The notes: generated from the letters alone by a model not told the origin. Positions 1 through 12,784 are shown, counted from the first letter of the stretch. The stretch is DNA of 64,000 nucleotides from Paraescarpia echinospica (GCA_020002185.1 CM034531.1:75930445-75994444); one strand, 5' to 3'. A program made the numbers and translations.

Positions 1-1215
1 TGAACGCCTGTTAAAGTGGTACGGCATATCTGGCACAGCTCTAAGCTGGTGTTCTTCGTATCTAACTGATAGATACCAAACTATAAAGATTGGGAACTGC
101 TTTTCAGCTGCACTGCCGGCTTTATTTGGTGTTCCCCAGGGTTCTGTTCTTGGGCCTTTGTTTTTTACTCTTTACACCACGCCACTAAGCTCTGTTATAC
201 AAAGACATAACTTAGATCATCATCTTTATGCTGATGATACTCAGATCTACATTTCGTTGGCTACCCCGGATACAAATCGCTCCCTTAACCAACTTAGTGA
301 TTGCCTTCAAGATATCTTCCACTGGATGACTGACAGCAAGTTGAATTTAAATGCAAATAATACTGAATTGATCATTATTGGTACTCCAATGCAGCGTTGT
401 AAACTGGATGGTTTTTTTCCTACACGTATTTTGAATCAGTATATCACGCCAGCAACCTCGGTGCGGAATCTAGGAGTGATCTTTGATAGTAACTTCAATT
501 TCCGACAACACATATCTCAAACATGTCGCTGCTGTTTTTATCATATTCGTGATCTTCGCCGTATTCGTCGGTATATGTCATTTTCTGTTGCTAAGACTAT
601 TGCAACAGCGCTTGTTAGCAGCAGACTTGACTATTAAAATTACCTCCTTTATAATATCGCTAGCAACGATATCACAAAACTTCAGCGTGTCCAAAATTGT
701 CTAGCAAGAGTAGTTACAAGATCTCCTTTTTTTCTCGCTCTGTACCACTTTTGAAGTCTTTGCATTGGCATCCTGTACGATATCGTATAATATTTAAGAT
801 CTGTACCATTACATACCAGGCACTGTCCAATAAGCAACCCTCTTATTTGCATTTATTGCTTACTCCTGTAAGAAAACCTATCCAGCTTCGATCATCTAGT
901 TCTGACCTACTTTTGTTCCTAGAGTCAACACTAACTTTGGAACTAGGGCTTTTTCTGTTGCTGCACCAACTCTTTGGAACATGCTTCCTCTTAGTGTTAG
1001 ATCAGTTGAAAATATTAAAAAATTCCGTCGTCATTTAAAAACGTATCTTTACAACCTTGCTTACCCACCGTAGCTCCCTAGCGCCTTGATCCACCTGTTG
1101 ACAACTGGAAAACTACTTATGGATTTTGAGATTGACCAACCCTTTTGTTTTGATGCGCCTCTGAGCTTGGTTTCCAAGGATTTAGGCGCAATATAAGTTA
1201 TCTTATTATTATTAT
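1..1215 (+). mobile_element. L2/CR1-type LINE, 3' part of a degraded copy (copy A)
   Basis: This is the reverse-transcriptase C-terminal half and 3' end of a non-LTR retrotransposon that enters the window from the left. The clearest stretch is the ORF at 158-637, with the catalytic box YADDTQIY followed by an L2-type thumb region ending SRLDY. Homology continues in other frames to about 1060 (LKSLHWHPV, then KTYLYNLAYP), so several frameshifts and stops interrupt it. The copy ends in a short ATT-repeat tail near 1204-1217, as L2/CR1 elements do. A second copy of the same family lies at 50.0-51.0 kb on the other strand. The clade assignment rests on motif style only; an inactive remnant is certain. 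Confidence 0.8.
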
Positions 1216-1217
1216 TA

Positions 1218-2035
1218 AAGCAGTCCTTTTTAACCATATTCCCACCCAGAGCATAACCCCAGCTGGCTAGTGGACACTAGCCAACTAGTCTGTCCCACGT
1301 TGTTCATGTATTAATTAATATAAGACTACACTAACTTTGTTGAAGGTATACTGCCCGCCATATTGTGTTTAGCAAGCCCGTAACAACGGTCACAATTTGA
1401 AGGCAGGACCGCGGGTGCTCGTTCAAATAATACACAAAACATCCAGTTTAAAAACAAGCTTTTTTAGCAATACGGCCGAGTCGGGCTGAGTTAATTGGTA
1501 TACCCTTTGGTGTTCAACGATGCTCACTTTCCCACTGTCAATACAGCAGACTTCCAGTTAGAAATTACTATTCCCGCTAATTCTGGGTAGACGAATAGAC
1601 CAGGTCCCTTTAAAGAACATATAAAAAGAGGAAGGCCACGGAAGAGATGGAGTGACTAAGTTACAAAAGAACACTGGATTCCCGCTTTTAACAGCAGAGC
1701 GGTGTGCTGTAGGCAGGACGAAATGGAGGTGGGTGACATCCAGGAGGAAAGTGAAAGTGGCCTAAACATGTAATTCAAGTAAGTAAACTGTATTGATTTA
1801 TAATTCACAGGTGGAATAAAGGTATGTATAAATAATAATACGCAATAACACCAACAACCTGGGAAAGACCGCTGCGTTAAGAAAAGCAAAAATCCACCAG
1901 CCTGTCTGTTTTTTAATGCAGTCATTCGGCTATTTATAACCCGATCGTGTTACGTCTCAAACGATATCAAATAGGACTCAATCACGTGTTTTTCAAAATG
2001 GACGCAGAAAAGTTGAAGTTAGTATGCCTTCATTT
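1218..2035. other. intergenic, no gene seen
   Basis: No convincing coding sequence. Positions about 1232-1290 (cattcccacccagagc-type block) recur at about 21,808-21,865 just downstream of a SINE, so this is a small dispersed repeat fragment. The rest shows nothing I can name. Confidence 0.5.
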
Positions 2036-2058
2036 TGTGTGTGTGTGTGTGTGTGTGT

Positions 2059-2093
<35 letters not shown>

Positions 2094-2192
2094 ACATGCA
2101 CACACACATAAACACATACATACACACACACCACACACACACCCACACACTCACACACTCATACACTCACACACTCACACACACACACACAG
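2036..2192. repeat. GT/CA dinucleotide microsatellite, strand-switching
   Basis: An imperfect (GT)n tract (about 2036-2095) flips into an imperfect (CA)n tract (about 2099-2190), so the two halves are roughly inverted repeats and could fold back. ORFs across it are artefacts of the repeat. Confidence 0.9.
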
Positions 2193-2194
2193 TC

Positions 2195-2815
2195 CCCGCC
2201 GAGGAGATAAACAATTTCCTCAGTAAAATGGACTAAATTACTGCCTGTAATCATGTCAACGGTAGGGTGAATTATGTTCACGCTATACGCAAATATTTTA
2301 CACATACACATATTATCGTGGCCATGGTATTCTACTTCCAACTTACCAGACGTCTCATCATGCAGTATTATAAGATACACTTAGTAATGTTCGTTTGTTT
2401 TTTTCGATGATAATGTTCACAAAACAAACCTTACTCAGTATGACACATGCTTATGTCAATGTATGAATGATCATGTAATATCATGTTTTGATAGCAGATA
2501 TTGTAGCCCAGGTATTGAGACGTCTCATTGTGCATAAATGCTCTTAAAAAATATTTTTAGATAATATATTACAATTCGTAGCTGTGCCGCTGTCATTGAT
2601 ATTTATTATGATTATATGGTTTAAAGGACATGAAGTCCAGGCAGAGGTGATAAACATCTTTCTCAGCAGAATAGGTTAATTGTACTGCTGTAACGTAATC
2701 ATACCGCCAGTGGCTTGAACTATGTTTACTGCATGTCTTACGTGTACATGCATGCAGTACAAGTTTTACTGTCGCTTCAGAAATTAACATACATATACGC
2801 TTACACAATGCTCAA
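2195..2815. repeat. diverged tandem repeat of about 430 bp flanking the Gypsy insertion
   Basis: The block at about 2203-2310 (gataaac, cagtaaaatgg, aatcatgtcaacgg) reappears, diverged, at about 2647-2750. Pieces similar to 2440-2530 also occur to the right of the Gypsy element at about 6565-6690. This looks like an old tandem repeat into which the LTR element landed. It is judged by eye only. Confidence 0.4.
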
Positions 2816-2820
2816 TATTA

Positions 2821-2963
2821 TGTTCTGTGACAGTCTCTGACAAGTACTTACAGACATGAGCGTATAACAAAACAGCTTATTATGACCGACCGGCAATACC
2901 CACCGACCTGGTCGCCAGATGGTAGCACCAATCACAGCCTACACCAATAGACAACTCCTGACA
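2821..2963 (-). repeat. 3' LTR of the Gypsy element
   Basis: Read on the minus strand it runs TGTCAGG...CAGAACA. It is about 90% identical by eye to 6399-6551, with a 5-bp indel at the gacatgagcg segment. The divergence implies an old insertion. Confidence 0.85.
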
Positions 2964-2973
2964 TCTCTCCCCT
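2964..2973 (-). promoter_or_regulatory. polypurine tract (plus-strand primer site)
   Basis: On the minus strand an AGGGGAGAGA purine run directly abuts the TG of the 3' LTR, which is the expected position and fixes that LTR boundary. Confidence 0.7.
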
Positions 2974-3094
2974 ATTAGGTTTAAAAATGAACTTAACCTG
3001 CATGCCACATATGTATCATCAAGACACTACTTAAACAAACATGTGGCGTCATAATAATTGAAATAATTAATGATACAGTGTCATTCTTCTCTAA

Positions 3095-3248
3095 CACAGC
3101 AGTGTCACAAAAATGTCACTCCTTTTAACACAAGAATGCCATTCTCCTTTAACACAAAAAAGTCACTCTTCCTTCAACACAAGATGTCACTTTTCTTTTA
3201 ACACAAGAATGTCACTCTTCTTTAACACCACACTGTGGCAACAATGTC
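3095..3248. repeat. short minisatellite inside the Gypsy 3' region
   Basis: About five imperfect units of roughly 30 bp, each containing a gtcactc(t) core followed by ttaacaca. It lies between the end of pol and the 3' LTR of the Gypsy element. Confidence 0.7.
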
Positions 3249-4766
3249 ACTCTTCAATAAGTCGCACAGGTCTGATTATAGACCTATTTGATCGACGCAG
3301 CACAGGACTGGTGGACGCTGGAAACTGCTCCAATGGCGCCTCGCCAGTATGACTCTCGGCCGGGCTCGAAGATACAACCGTCGGTAGAGGCTGAACTACC
3401 CTTGTCACAGGAACACTAGGCTGTTCTCCTGGTCCCTGCGGCACAACTCGCAAATTACGTCTATTTCGACGATACACGCCATATTCGGTGTGGACTGTGT
3501 GTGACCGTGGCATGTCGACTCCATCGGCTATGTCACCTTTATTTGTCCAACTCTTCTCAATGTCCGTCCTGACCTTTACTGTATCCCCTGGGGACAGTGG
3601 CGGTAGTGGACGTACCCCATGGTGTCGGTTATAGTTGCGCCGATATGACAGTTTAGCGTCAAAATCCTTCTGACGCACCACTGGGCTGGGCCATCTTGTC
3701 CTGAGTGCAGATGGTAGGGTTGACAGGGTCGTACGAATATGACGGCCTATCATCAGTTGTGCGGGACTGCATCCTGTGGCGGCGATTACTGTGTACCCGT
3801 AGACCATCAGGCCCAGCCAAGGATCACCCTGTTTGAGAATCCTTTTGGCCGTTTGCACAGCTCACTCGGCTTCTCCATTGGCGTTTGGCAGGTACAGGCT
3901 CGACGTCACATATGTAAACCCATACTGTTCTGCAAATGACTTGAACTCTGAATACGAAAACCCGGGCACGTATTCAGACACCAGCTCAGTTGGGATGTCA
4001 AATCGGGCGAAGATGTCCTTCAACTTCACAATGCACGATGCAGATGTCGTGCTACTTAGGTGCAGTATCTCTATCCACCTAGAGTAATAGCCTATTCCTA
4101 CCACGAAGTTTTTTCCTTGAGACAAACATAAGTCTACAGCTATTCTCTGCCATGGTCCTGTGGGCAGAGGGATTGGCTCCCTCTGTTGACTCGGTTTGTG
4201 GACTTGGCAGTGGTCGCAGGCACCCACTATATGCTTGATGTATCGCGTTATCCCTGGTGGCCACCACGCGGACACCCTGGCTCGTTCCAGGCACTTTGTT
4301 ATTCCCTGATGGCCTATGTGAATCTTGTCCAGTATATCTGGCCTCAAGGCTGTAGGGATAACGATTCGGTCGGTATATGTCAGAAGACCATTGCTGACAG
4401 AAAGGGACTTCGGACGTTGAAGAGCTCCCTCAGACTTTCTGGTACGTTCTTTTCATACTTTGGCCATCCAGTCAACGTGCGGATAATAGCTGACTGAAGA
4501 GTAGCATCGTCCCTCGTTGAGGATCGCAACTCGGCTATCATCTGGGGTGACATTGGTAAGTTTGACTCCACCATATCCACGTGGAGTTCGACTTCTTCTG
4601 TGGCTGATGATGATGGAGTTATCTTTGTTGGGCTTCTCGACAGAGCATCAGCAACAACAAGGTCCTTTCCTGGGGCATATTCCACTTTGGCCTTGTATCG
4701 CATCATCCGCTTTAGTAGTCGATGACGTGATACCGAATGGCAGCCGACGGGAGCAGTAGCGGCCAA
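3247..4766 (-). pseudogene. Gypsy pol, 3' half: RNase H remnant and integrase
   Basis: Read right to left. 4766-4380 gives the end of RNase H (AKVEYAPGKDLVVADALSR) and a linker. 4347-3862 gives the integrase zinc-binding segment (HxGxxK and CDHCQVHK) and the start of the catalytic core. In the core the first acidic residue is in AVDLC, while the second box, usually D-x-G-x-x-F, reads SEYVPGF. 3858-3247 gives the integrase C-terminal region and a long tail. The ORF is split between frames at about 3860 and 4350, so no functional protein can be made. The domain order identifies Gypsy rather than Copia. Confidence 0.85.
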
Positions 4767-5797
4767 ATGGTGTGATGAATGTTGTCAGCTCTTGACTATC
4801 TTCGTGTAGACGTATTTGATAGAAACCACTGGCGGCGTCAATAGAGGTGAATAGTGTCGCACCGGTCAGCTTTGAATTGACGTCATCTATTGTCGGCAGA
4901 ATAAAGATTTTTCGCCTCATCTCTTGATTGAGCTTCTTTAAATCAACGCAGATGCGGACTTTTCCTGATTTCTTCATGACTGGGACCATCGGTACACACC
5001 ACGACGTTGGCTTTGTGATGGGCACAATAACCCCTGCTGCTTGCAGACGGTCCAGCTCCTTCACCTTCGGTTGGAGTGGTATCGGTACGCGCCTGGCTAC
5101 GCTCAGCATATGGCTCAGCTCCATCCCGCAGCACGATTCTTACTAGTTCAGTCTTGAGACACCCTATGTCGCCGAATGCCTCCTCAAACTTGTCCACTTT
5201 GAGAATGAGGCCCATGCGGCTGGCAACGCTGCGACTCAGAAGGTTGTTTGCCTTTGCATTGACAACGACAATACGGAAGTGGACCGATTGTCCTTTAACT
5301 TCCGTTTGCGCTACAAATTGTCCCTTCCTCGCAAGAGGTCCGCCTACTCCAAGCAGTGTTGTCGTGATTGATTTCAACTTCGGTCTCGGCCTCATGGAAT
5401 TGTAAGTTTCTTCCGACATGATTGACGTATCTGCGCCTGAGTCAGTTTTGAAATCGATCTTCTTGCCCAAGATTGCAAGTGTCACCCTCCAAGCTGGGTC
5501 AGAGTCTTCACACTGTACATACCCTAGGAAGAAGTGCTCAGATGATGAGTCTCGTGCACATGATGGGATTGCTTTGACTTCCCGGACACGTTTTGTTCGA
5601 CACACTGACGCAAAATGTCCCTTCTTTACACATTTCCTGCATTCTGCTCCAATTGCAGGACACGCATCGTCTATGTTTGTATCCACAATGTCTGCACTTG
5701 TTGTCGGAGTTGACTGTTTGTTTTCTTTGGTTGTGGCTCTAAGGCGGCTTGTCGAGACGCTGGAGCTGTTTCTGTTTTCTACCTCATCCAGCTGCAT
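4648..5797 (-). pseudogene. Gypsy pol, 5' half: zinc knuckle, protease, truncated RT
   Basis: 5797-4943 carries a CCHC-like nucleic-acid-binding knuckle (CRKCVKKGHFASVC) and a retropepsin active site (TDSGADTSIM). After a frame change, 5124-4648 shows RT motifs: the template-entry region (SWCVPMVPVMKK), VRICVDLKKLN, and the first catalytic box FTSIDAASGFYQI. Homology stops at RRLPFGITS and jumps to RNase H sequence. The second RT box (YxDD), the thumb and most of RNase H are therefore deleted. Confidence 0.85.
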
Positions 5798-6313
5798 CCA
5801 CCGCTGATGCAGCTGCCTTCTCCAGCGTCAAATCGTCTTGCTCTACCTGCAATTGTTGTGATAGTTCTTTGTCTGACATCCCAGCAGTAAGTCTGTCCCT
5901 TATGTTTTCACATTCGTTCTCGCCAAAATTGCAATGTCTTGCCATGTCACGCAGAGTGCGAATATATAGCTCGACAGATTCTCCCGGCAACTGACTACGC
6001 TGGCTGAACTTCGTCCTCTCATGTATTACGTTTTTCTTTGGTACAAAATAGCTGTCGAACTTTGTCATTACTGCATCATAGTCATTTCGGCGATTTACTC
6101 CGTCAACTTCTTGTCCGAATACAAATGATTTGTAAATGTTATGTGCTTCTCGGCCCATCGCATATACGAGCGAACTAACCTGAACGATTCCTTCCCCCGT
6201 TTTGTCGCAATTCGGTATAGACCAAATCTGTCTTTCCATTCCGGCCATTTTGTTGGGCTGGAAAAATCGAAATTTTCGGGTGGGCTGAATCTTGGCATGT
6301 CTGTAGATGACAA
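5784..6313 (-). pseudogene. Gypsy gag, frameshifted
   Basis: The N-terminal part (6313-6095, FSPPENFDFSSPTKWPEW) and the main part (6248-5784) are in different frames. The second contains a retrotransposon capsid signature (ERTKFSQRSQLPGESVELYIRTL is read across 6030-5960). This is the structural polyprotein of the element. It ends just before the zinc-knuckle/protease frame, as usual for Gypsy gag-pol. Confidence 0.8.
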
Positions 6314-6380
6314 GACAACGTGGTCGAATGAGCGATAGTATGCGATGTTGACGTTTTCTTGGCGTTTTTTTGGCGTTAAA

Positions 6381-6398
6381 ATTCCACCGCTGTTACCA
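6381..6398 (-). promoter_or_regulatory. primer-binding site
   Basis: Directly downstream of the 5' LTR on the minus strand the sequence begins TGGTAACAGCGG. A TGG start with zero spacing is the usual complement to a tRNA 3' CCA end. I cannot name the tRNA. Confidence 0.6.
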
Positions 6399-6551
6399 TG
6401 TTCTGTTCTGTGACAGTATCTGACAAGTACTTACAGACATGTCATGAGCGTATAACAAAACACTTTATTATGACCGACCGGCAATACCCACCGCCCTGGT
6501 CGCCAGGTGGTAGCACCACTCACAGACTACACCAATAGACAACGCATGACA
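6399..6551 (-). repeat. 5' LTR of the Gypsy element
   Basis: Matches 2821-2963 along its length, with TG...CA ends on the minus strand. It is followed by the primer-binding site. Confidence 0.85.
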
Positions 6552-7026
6552 CTCATAAAACAAGTCATACACATACGCATACTTATGGTTGATCTCACAG
6601 TATGACTCATCATGATTTATTATATACTTGGTGGCTAATATTGTGGCCCCTGGTATCACACTATGAAGTCAGAAGTCTCAATATGTATGGTTATTAAATG
6701 CATTTAGTGAATATTTTCGCGGATAGTATACTACATTATGTGATGCACATATACAATTTGACACACTCGGCATTTTCTTTGGCAAAGTAAAGATGTTCTC
6801 GTGGATACAAATTACAATTATGCGTAGTTCGTCCAAATTTCCATAATTTAGCCGTTGTATACATTTGATACATTTGATACGTCACTAAAACACTATAAGT
6901 AACACCTATGATGTTCACTTTTGCCATTTTTTTATTTGATGTTTTTTATTTTATGTCATGGAGGCCTAATTATATATCTACATGAACGTTATCAATATAA
7001 CATAAGGAATCTATACGAGTCATCCG
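6552..7026. other. intergenic, no gene seen
   Basis: AT-rich. It contains weak echoes of the 2440-2810 repeat (atatt-gtggcc-ccagg-type blocks) and otherwise nothing recognisable. Confidence 0.5.
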
Positions 7027-9345
7027 ATGTTTGGGAAGGGCTTTTTATTGATATTTATGGAGCAAATAAAAAAAAAACATATCACACTAGGTAATATTTA
7101 CAGACCACCGAAATTAAATAACACATACATAGTAATATCCACTTTTATTGGTGAGTTGGCACCAATTCTGTCAAAATTAGGAACGGAAAGCTCAGAAACA
7201 ATAATTGTAGGAGTTTTCAACCTTGATTTGCGGAAAGTGAACGATAGACAACAAATTGGGGATTATTTTGATTTATTTTGTACCAATGGCTTTTATCCGA
7301 AGATCACTCTACCGACCCATTTTTATCTTAATAGCTGTACATCCGTCGATCAGATATATTGTAAGATCTCAAATGCCACTAGAGTTTGTACAGCAGGTAT
7401 ACTAATGAGTAATATATCAGATCATCTACCATATTTTATAAGCATTAACAAATTACAAACTAAACAAAGTACCCCGAAATATGTGAAAATTTGGAAAATC
7501 ATTCAAAAATCTATTTTAAATTACTTTGAATCTGTAAGTCAATTAAGTATTATGGAGAAACTAAATCAAGATCTTTCTGCGGACCCAAACATTAATTATG
7601 AAATACTTGAAAGCAAACATACTCAGCTATACGAAATACATTTTCCAATTAAAACTGGATAACAGCGTGAATTATTAAGTCCATAAAATATAAAGATAAT
7701 CTGTATCGGAAACTAAAACACAAAATGACACTTCTTACAATGCCATGTCGGTCAATTTTCGTTTATATTTTATACACGAATTCGATGAGTTTTTTTAATA
7801 TTGGAACTAAACTGGCACAATCAATTCCTCACAAAAACCCTCAAAACATTTTAATAGTTATTTACAACGTTTAATTTCAAACTAGTAACCGAGGATACTG
7901 TAATAAAAATCATCAAGGAATTTGACCCAAACAGAAGTGCAGGTCATGATTCGATTTCAACAGTTTTACTAAAAATTGCCAGTTATTCCTTTGTATAAAA
8001 AAAATGCTAACACCTTGCTCAACAATTACAGACCAATTTCACTACTCCCCTCAATTTCCAAAGTTTTTGATAACATTGTATACGATCAAATATTTTTCTA
8101 TCTAACTATAAACGAATTATTATACAAAATTCAGTACCGGTTTAGGAAATTACATTCATCGGAAATGGCTACTCTCGAACTAACTGACACTATTTTTCAA
8201 AACTTAGATAACGGAAAAATTCCCATTGCAATTTTGTTGGATTTGTCAAAAGGTTTCGATACTAAAGACCACAATATTTTATTTAAAAAGCTTGAACCCT
8301 ACGTCATAAAGGGTACATCCCTAACTTGGCCAATGAGTTATCTTGCCAAAAAGACGCCAATTTGTCCAATTCGATGACGTAACATCTGACACATTATCCA
8401 TTTCAACTGGCGTCCCGCAAGGGTTAATATTAGGACCCCTACTATTTACTCTATATATAAATGATATTCATCTTGCTAGCAATAAATTCAATGCCATACT
8501 ATACGCTGATGATACCATCCTCATTGGACCACTCTGTTCTTTCAAGTGCAATTCAAATATACAAAACTCTAATGTCAGTGATAACATAAACGATGAACTA
8601 AAACATATTAGTGGATGGTTATCTGTAAACAAGCTCTCTCTCTCTAAATACAAGCAAAACTAAATATGCTGTTTCATTTTCCACAACGTGATAGCTCCGG
8701 TGTAAAAGTATCGTTACAAATAGATGTTAAACCCATAGAGTGTGTACACACATTCAACTTTCTAGTCACTACTATTCAAGAAACGTTAGAATGGAATCCA
8801 CACGTTGACAAAATATTTAATAAAATATCAAGAACCCTGGGAATTATGAGTAAATTAACACTCTCTACCTGGATATACATTAAAGATCATGTATAATTCA
8901 TTAATTGTGCCACACCTTAACTGCAGCATTTTGTCATGGGGTTTTGATAAAGATAGACTTCATAAATTGCAGAAAAAGGCCATCCGAATAATTACCCTCA
9001 GTAAATACAACTCACACACCGAACCTACAATAAAATCCCTAAATCTATTAAAACTGGAAGATATCTTCACTCATCAATGTTTGACGTTCTTCATAAATTT
9101 GTACGTAAACGCGTTCCTAATTTTTTTCAAACGCTAATTTTACAAAACGCTGCATATCATGATTATCCCACAAGGCAAAGTCAGCAAATTATCATCCCAT
9201 ATAGTCGTATACCGAGAGCCAGAAAATTTATTAGATATTATCTACCAACTTTACTTAGAAAAATGCCACCCTGCATTTCCGATAGAATATACACACGTAG
9301 CCTCTATGGTTTTTTTCTGCATACACCAACAAATACTTATTAGCA
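7027..9345 (+). mobile_element. decayed LINE: endonuclease plus reverse transcriptase
   Basis: 7027-7662 matches the C-terminal half of an apurinic-type endonuclease (LGNIYRPPK; SDHLPYFI). 7976-8377 carries RT motifs (NYRPISLLPSISKVFD, then AILLDLSKGFDT). 8343-8663 carries GVPQGLILGPLLFTLYIND and the catalytic YADDTIL. 8889-9343 is the thumb and C-terminal region. The frame changes at least four times and stops occur, so it is a pseudogene copy. Motif style fits the Jockey/CR1 group, but I would not insist on a clade. The 5' end is truncated and no clear tail is seen. Confidence 0.85.
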
Positions 9346-10080
9346 CTTTACAAAGATACTTGCACGGACACAAACTGCTACATATGCACTTAGCCTACCA
9401 ACAAACATTTCGTACTGTCTTTCGATCTTTAAGCACTTGCCTATTATGTTCTGTATACCACGTTGGGAGTTGTAGGAATGTTTTAGTTACACTTACAAGT
9501 TGGCGGGTGGTTCTCACGTCAGAGGCATATTTATAATGCCTTAGTGAGAGTCTCCTGACAGAAATGTCTTCTTTTTGACATTGTCGTTACATGCTTTGTA
9601 TCTGCTCATTTACTGTCTGTCGAACAAAGATGTTCCAGTTCCAGTTACAACGTCATTATAATAGTCAAACTTCTCGAAATGCTGTCTGGAGATAATGTCG
9701 ATAATGCTCCAAACACATAATGCTGGCAATAGGTGTTTCCGGATCTTTGATTCTTCTAAAAAAATAATTTGAGTGAGATACGGCGGGATTTGTTTCCATT
9801 GCTACTTTTGAGGTTAGACTACTGTTTGCCCCATATTGTTTGATAAGTGATTACAAATACTATAATGAACAAAATAGTATTTACAAACCTAATATTACGT
9901 ACGCATATATGTGTAGGTATTATAGCATACAAAACGAATACATGATTTTTGTAATAAACAATTGTTTTGTTTCGACTCCTTTATGAGCCACATTTTTCAG
10001 ATAATCGAAACGAACAACTTTGTTTTCGAATAATCACCATACATTGCAGACATGCCAACATCAATGTTTTTGTATAAACG
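9346..10080. other. no gene seen
   Basis: AT-rich unique-looking sequence. The ORFs here are short and carry no recognisable motif. Confidence 0.5.
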
Positions 10081-10084
10081 TCAG

Positions 10085-10355
10085 GCCACCGCATCTGTGC
10101 GGCGGTGTTGAACCTTGGGCAAGTTCGTTTACTCTACAATGTTTCAGTTCACTCAGCTGTATGAATGAGTACCTGGCTATAGACAGTGGTGGTTATTTGT
10201 GTACAAGTAGTCTTCGCGCATTAATTGCAGCGTGGCTGAATGCTTCCCAGAGAAGTCAAGATGGTGTTCGATTGAACATGTCTGCCAGGGAGTAAAGTGT
10301 AAAGCGCTTTGAACAGTCCTGAGGACTGGATACTGCGCTATATGAGAACTTACCT
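10085..10355 (+). mobile_element. tRNA-type SINE, copy 1
   Basis: From about 10,125 to 10,350 this aligns almost base for base with 21,538-21,775. Shared blocks include the ttcactcagctgt core, the gtggctgaatgcttcccag block, and a 3' tail reading aaagcgctttgaacagtcctg then cgctatat. The tRNA-like head seen in the 21.5-kb copy is degraded here. The ORF across it is incidental. Confidence 0.75.
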
Positions 10356-10391
10356 TTTTATTTGTTAAAGTTCACTCTACGGCCCCTCTAT

Positions 10392-10560
10392 TCACTCAGC
10401 TGTATGCATAGCTATACACAGTGGTTGATATTTGTGGGCAAATGGTCTTCGCGCTGTAACTCCAGCGTGGCTGAAAGCTTTCGATATAAGTTGAAAAAGT
10501 CTGCCAAGGAGTAAAGTGTAAAGTGCTTTATCTATGAACTGACCTGAGTCTAGAAACAAC
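10392..10560 (+). mobile_element. tRNA-type SINE, truncated copy 2 in tandem
   Basis: Starts at the ttcactcagctgtatg core and repeats the rest of the SINE with more divergence (gcgtggctgaaagctt, gagtaaagtgtaaagtgcttt). It follows copy 1 within 40 bp, in the same orientation. Confidence 0.65.
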
Positions 10561-10982
10561 GCTGCAGGCGAACGACTCCCGTTTAATTGAAACGTTACTC
10601 GGCTGACGCCATTGGGAAGCAGGATAAATAAACACTGCATACGCTTCCTACACTGATAAAAATAGCTGTCAATATACATATATCTACAAATTGCTTATTT
10701 ACAATGCCGTTGCTTGAATCAACTCACTTCGGAATCTGACATGTTGACTGTGTGGGTGAAGTCAACGGTTATATTATACTCGGGCTGCATAATTAATCAT
10801 CCACGTGGCAGCAAGCTCAAAATGATTCGCGTAAACACAATTGTTTATCAGCAGATAACACCCAAATGATGCATACATATGCAAGACATAAGTAGCAGAG
10901 AAAGTACTTATGGGAAATTATCACGTTTCGATACAGTATATTTCAACTGTATATTAGCTTACACAGAATCGCTTTAACAATT

Positions 10983-11078
10983 TTATAAGACATACACTTT
11001 GGTTTAAAAAACTTCAAGCCACACAGAAAAAAATGATTTCTTTTATATTAACCACTACCTTAATGATTCCGCTTCTTC
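10983..11078 (-). repeat. left arm of a long inverted-repeat pair
   Basis: The reverse complement of this 95-bp block matches 13,350-13,447 at roughly 80-85% by eye. It contains cattaaggtagtggttaatat, gtgtgg(c/t)ttgaagtt and tttaaaccaaagtgtat. The two arms bracket about 2.3 kb. Confidence 0.7.
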
Positions 11079-11079
11079 G

Positions 11080-12780
11080 TCTAAAGAATGCATGCGTATG
11101 TAGCCATGACTCACTTCTATATTAATTTATTTTATAACATTCTCACATGCGGTGAAACGATGACAACTGTGTTTCCAGGGGTGTATCACGTTTTGGGTGA
11201 CATGTGGGGCCCTGTGCGTGTAAATTTGCCTTGTTTGATCTTTAATCAGCGAGTAATTTCGCACTATCGTAATCATCATAAAGCTGAGCCGTGGAAATAC
11301 TAGCGCTAACCAGCAACATCGAGAAACAATATTAAATTGAACGCAGCAGGTATTTATTAATGCCATGATATTTTAACAAAAATAGCATGGTTTGACGCAA
11401 CAAAATCCATGACCAATGGAACTAACAGTAAATGTCACAGTGTGGAGAAAACAGGAATAGGCGGTAATAAAGCATTGTGATTCCTCCTAATGTTTTACCT
11501 GCGTTTTAATGTGGCACGCGCACACATAAGATATAATTCATTTTTAATTAATTCTTCTACGTAAGTAGCACCCACACAAGTCCAACCTACCGACCCGGCC
11601 ATCCTCGTTGCGGCACTTGGGACATTGCGGGTTGGTCGCCCACCAGATGTTCAAACTGTACTTACATCCACTGTGCGACTGGCAGCAACATATATATTTA
11701 TTTAAATAGTACTGGAAGCTACTAAGGTTGTCTTTACCTTGAACACAAATAAGACTGATGGGTGTGAAAAACCAAAGTTTTTATATAGTCGCCAATTAAT
11801 TTGTGACTTTAGGCTGTCCTGTGCAAGTGTATCACACTTAAAATAATAGCTACGCAATCCTTAATTGTTTAGAATCAAACATTTATTTTTAGTCCTGCTA
11901 CAAACCCATTTGTATACTTTTTGGAACAATGGCCCTCAAGTTGGCCAATATGTTTCACGCATAACGTTAAAACATTTTCAAAAGGATTGATCTGATCCCT
12001 GAAGCTATATATTTACAATAAACATGAAGGTAAACTGTTCTGATCAAAGCTAAGTACCTATATTTTAGTTCTGTAAAGAGTTATGCCTATTGTATGAGCC
12101 TTACAGTGCGTAAAATTACTGGTGCCAAAAAGGTGGTGTTCTGAATTAGGCCTACCCAAGTACTAAAAACAGTCATATAATTTATTTTCCCCTTTAAAAT
12201 TGCGTACGATGGGAGCTGTTACCTGGTGTCGTAAGTGTGTAGCTAAGGTCAAAAACCCGACAGGTTTGTGAGGCCTCATATGGCGTAAGCAGGTATGTAT
12301 ATTAATTTATTTCCAGTACCAAACGCTACACATGATGACTCTAGTTAACATCTTAACAGGGTTCTTATAGCCACACTTTGCAGCATCACCGACGTGGACC
12401 ATCATTCTTGTGTCCACCTCTTCGTGTGGTACAATGTGTAGTGCATAAAATTAATCTCGCGGTTTATTTCGTTGCTTACATTTGAACCGTAAACACCTAC
12501 ATCATAAACACTATCGACTATTCTACCGGCTGCCAACAAGCCCACACCATCACCATTCCAGTGCCCAGATTGCAAGAAAAATGTCTCACGTCGGGACAAC
12601 TGGAAACGGCCCGCAGTCACGGTGGAAGATCGACAAACACCACGTCACTGAATTCATTTGTCCCGGCGCCTTCGTCTCTGGCCTCAGCAACAAACTCAAT
12701 TTTGCTGTCTCTGCCTCGGATAACCATGAGCATACAAAGAAAATGGCGCTGGTCGATCCCCGTATGTTGAAAAGCATTCA
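11080..12780. other. spacer inside the inverted-repeat pair, no gene seen
   Basis: AT-rich, with no transposase or other domain visible. ORFs at 11,088-11,303 and 12,482-12,853 have no recognisable motif. Around 12,190-12,290 there is a weak match to the satellite-like unit described at 12.8 kb. Confidence 0.5.
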
Positions 12781-12784
12781 ACCG

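Larger units (their letters stand above)
2821..6551 (-). mobile_element. defective Gypsy-type LTR retrotransposon
   Basis: A complete-length but dead element on the minus strand. Two LTRs with TG...CA ends are present (3' LTR 2821-2963, 5' LTR 6399-6551), along with a primer-binding site, a polypurine tract, gag, and pol in the order protease, RT, RNase H, integrase, which is the Gypsy order. The reading frame is broken at several points, and RT plus RNase H carry an internal deletion. No matching 5-bp target duplication is visible: the flanks are tatta on the left and ctcat on the right. That suggests mutation or recombination after insertion. Confidence 0.9.
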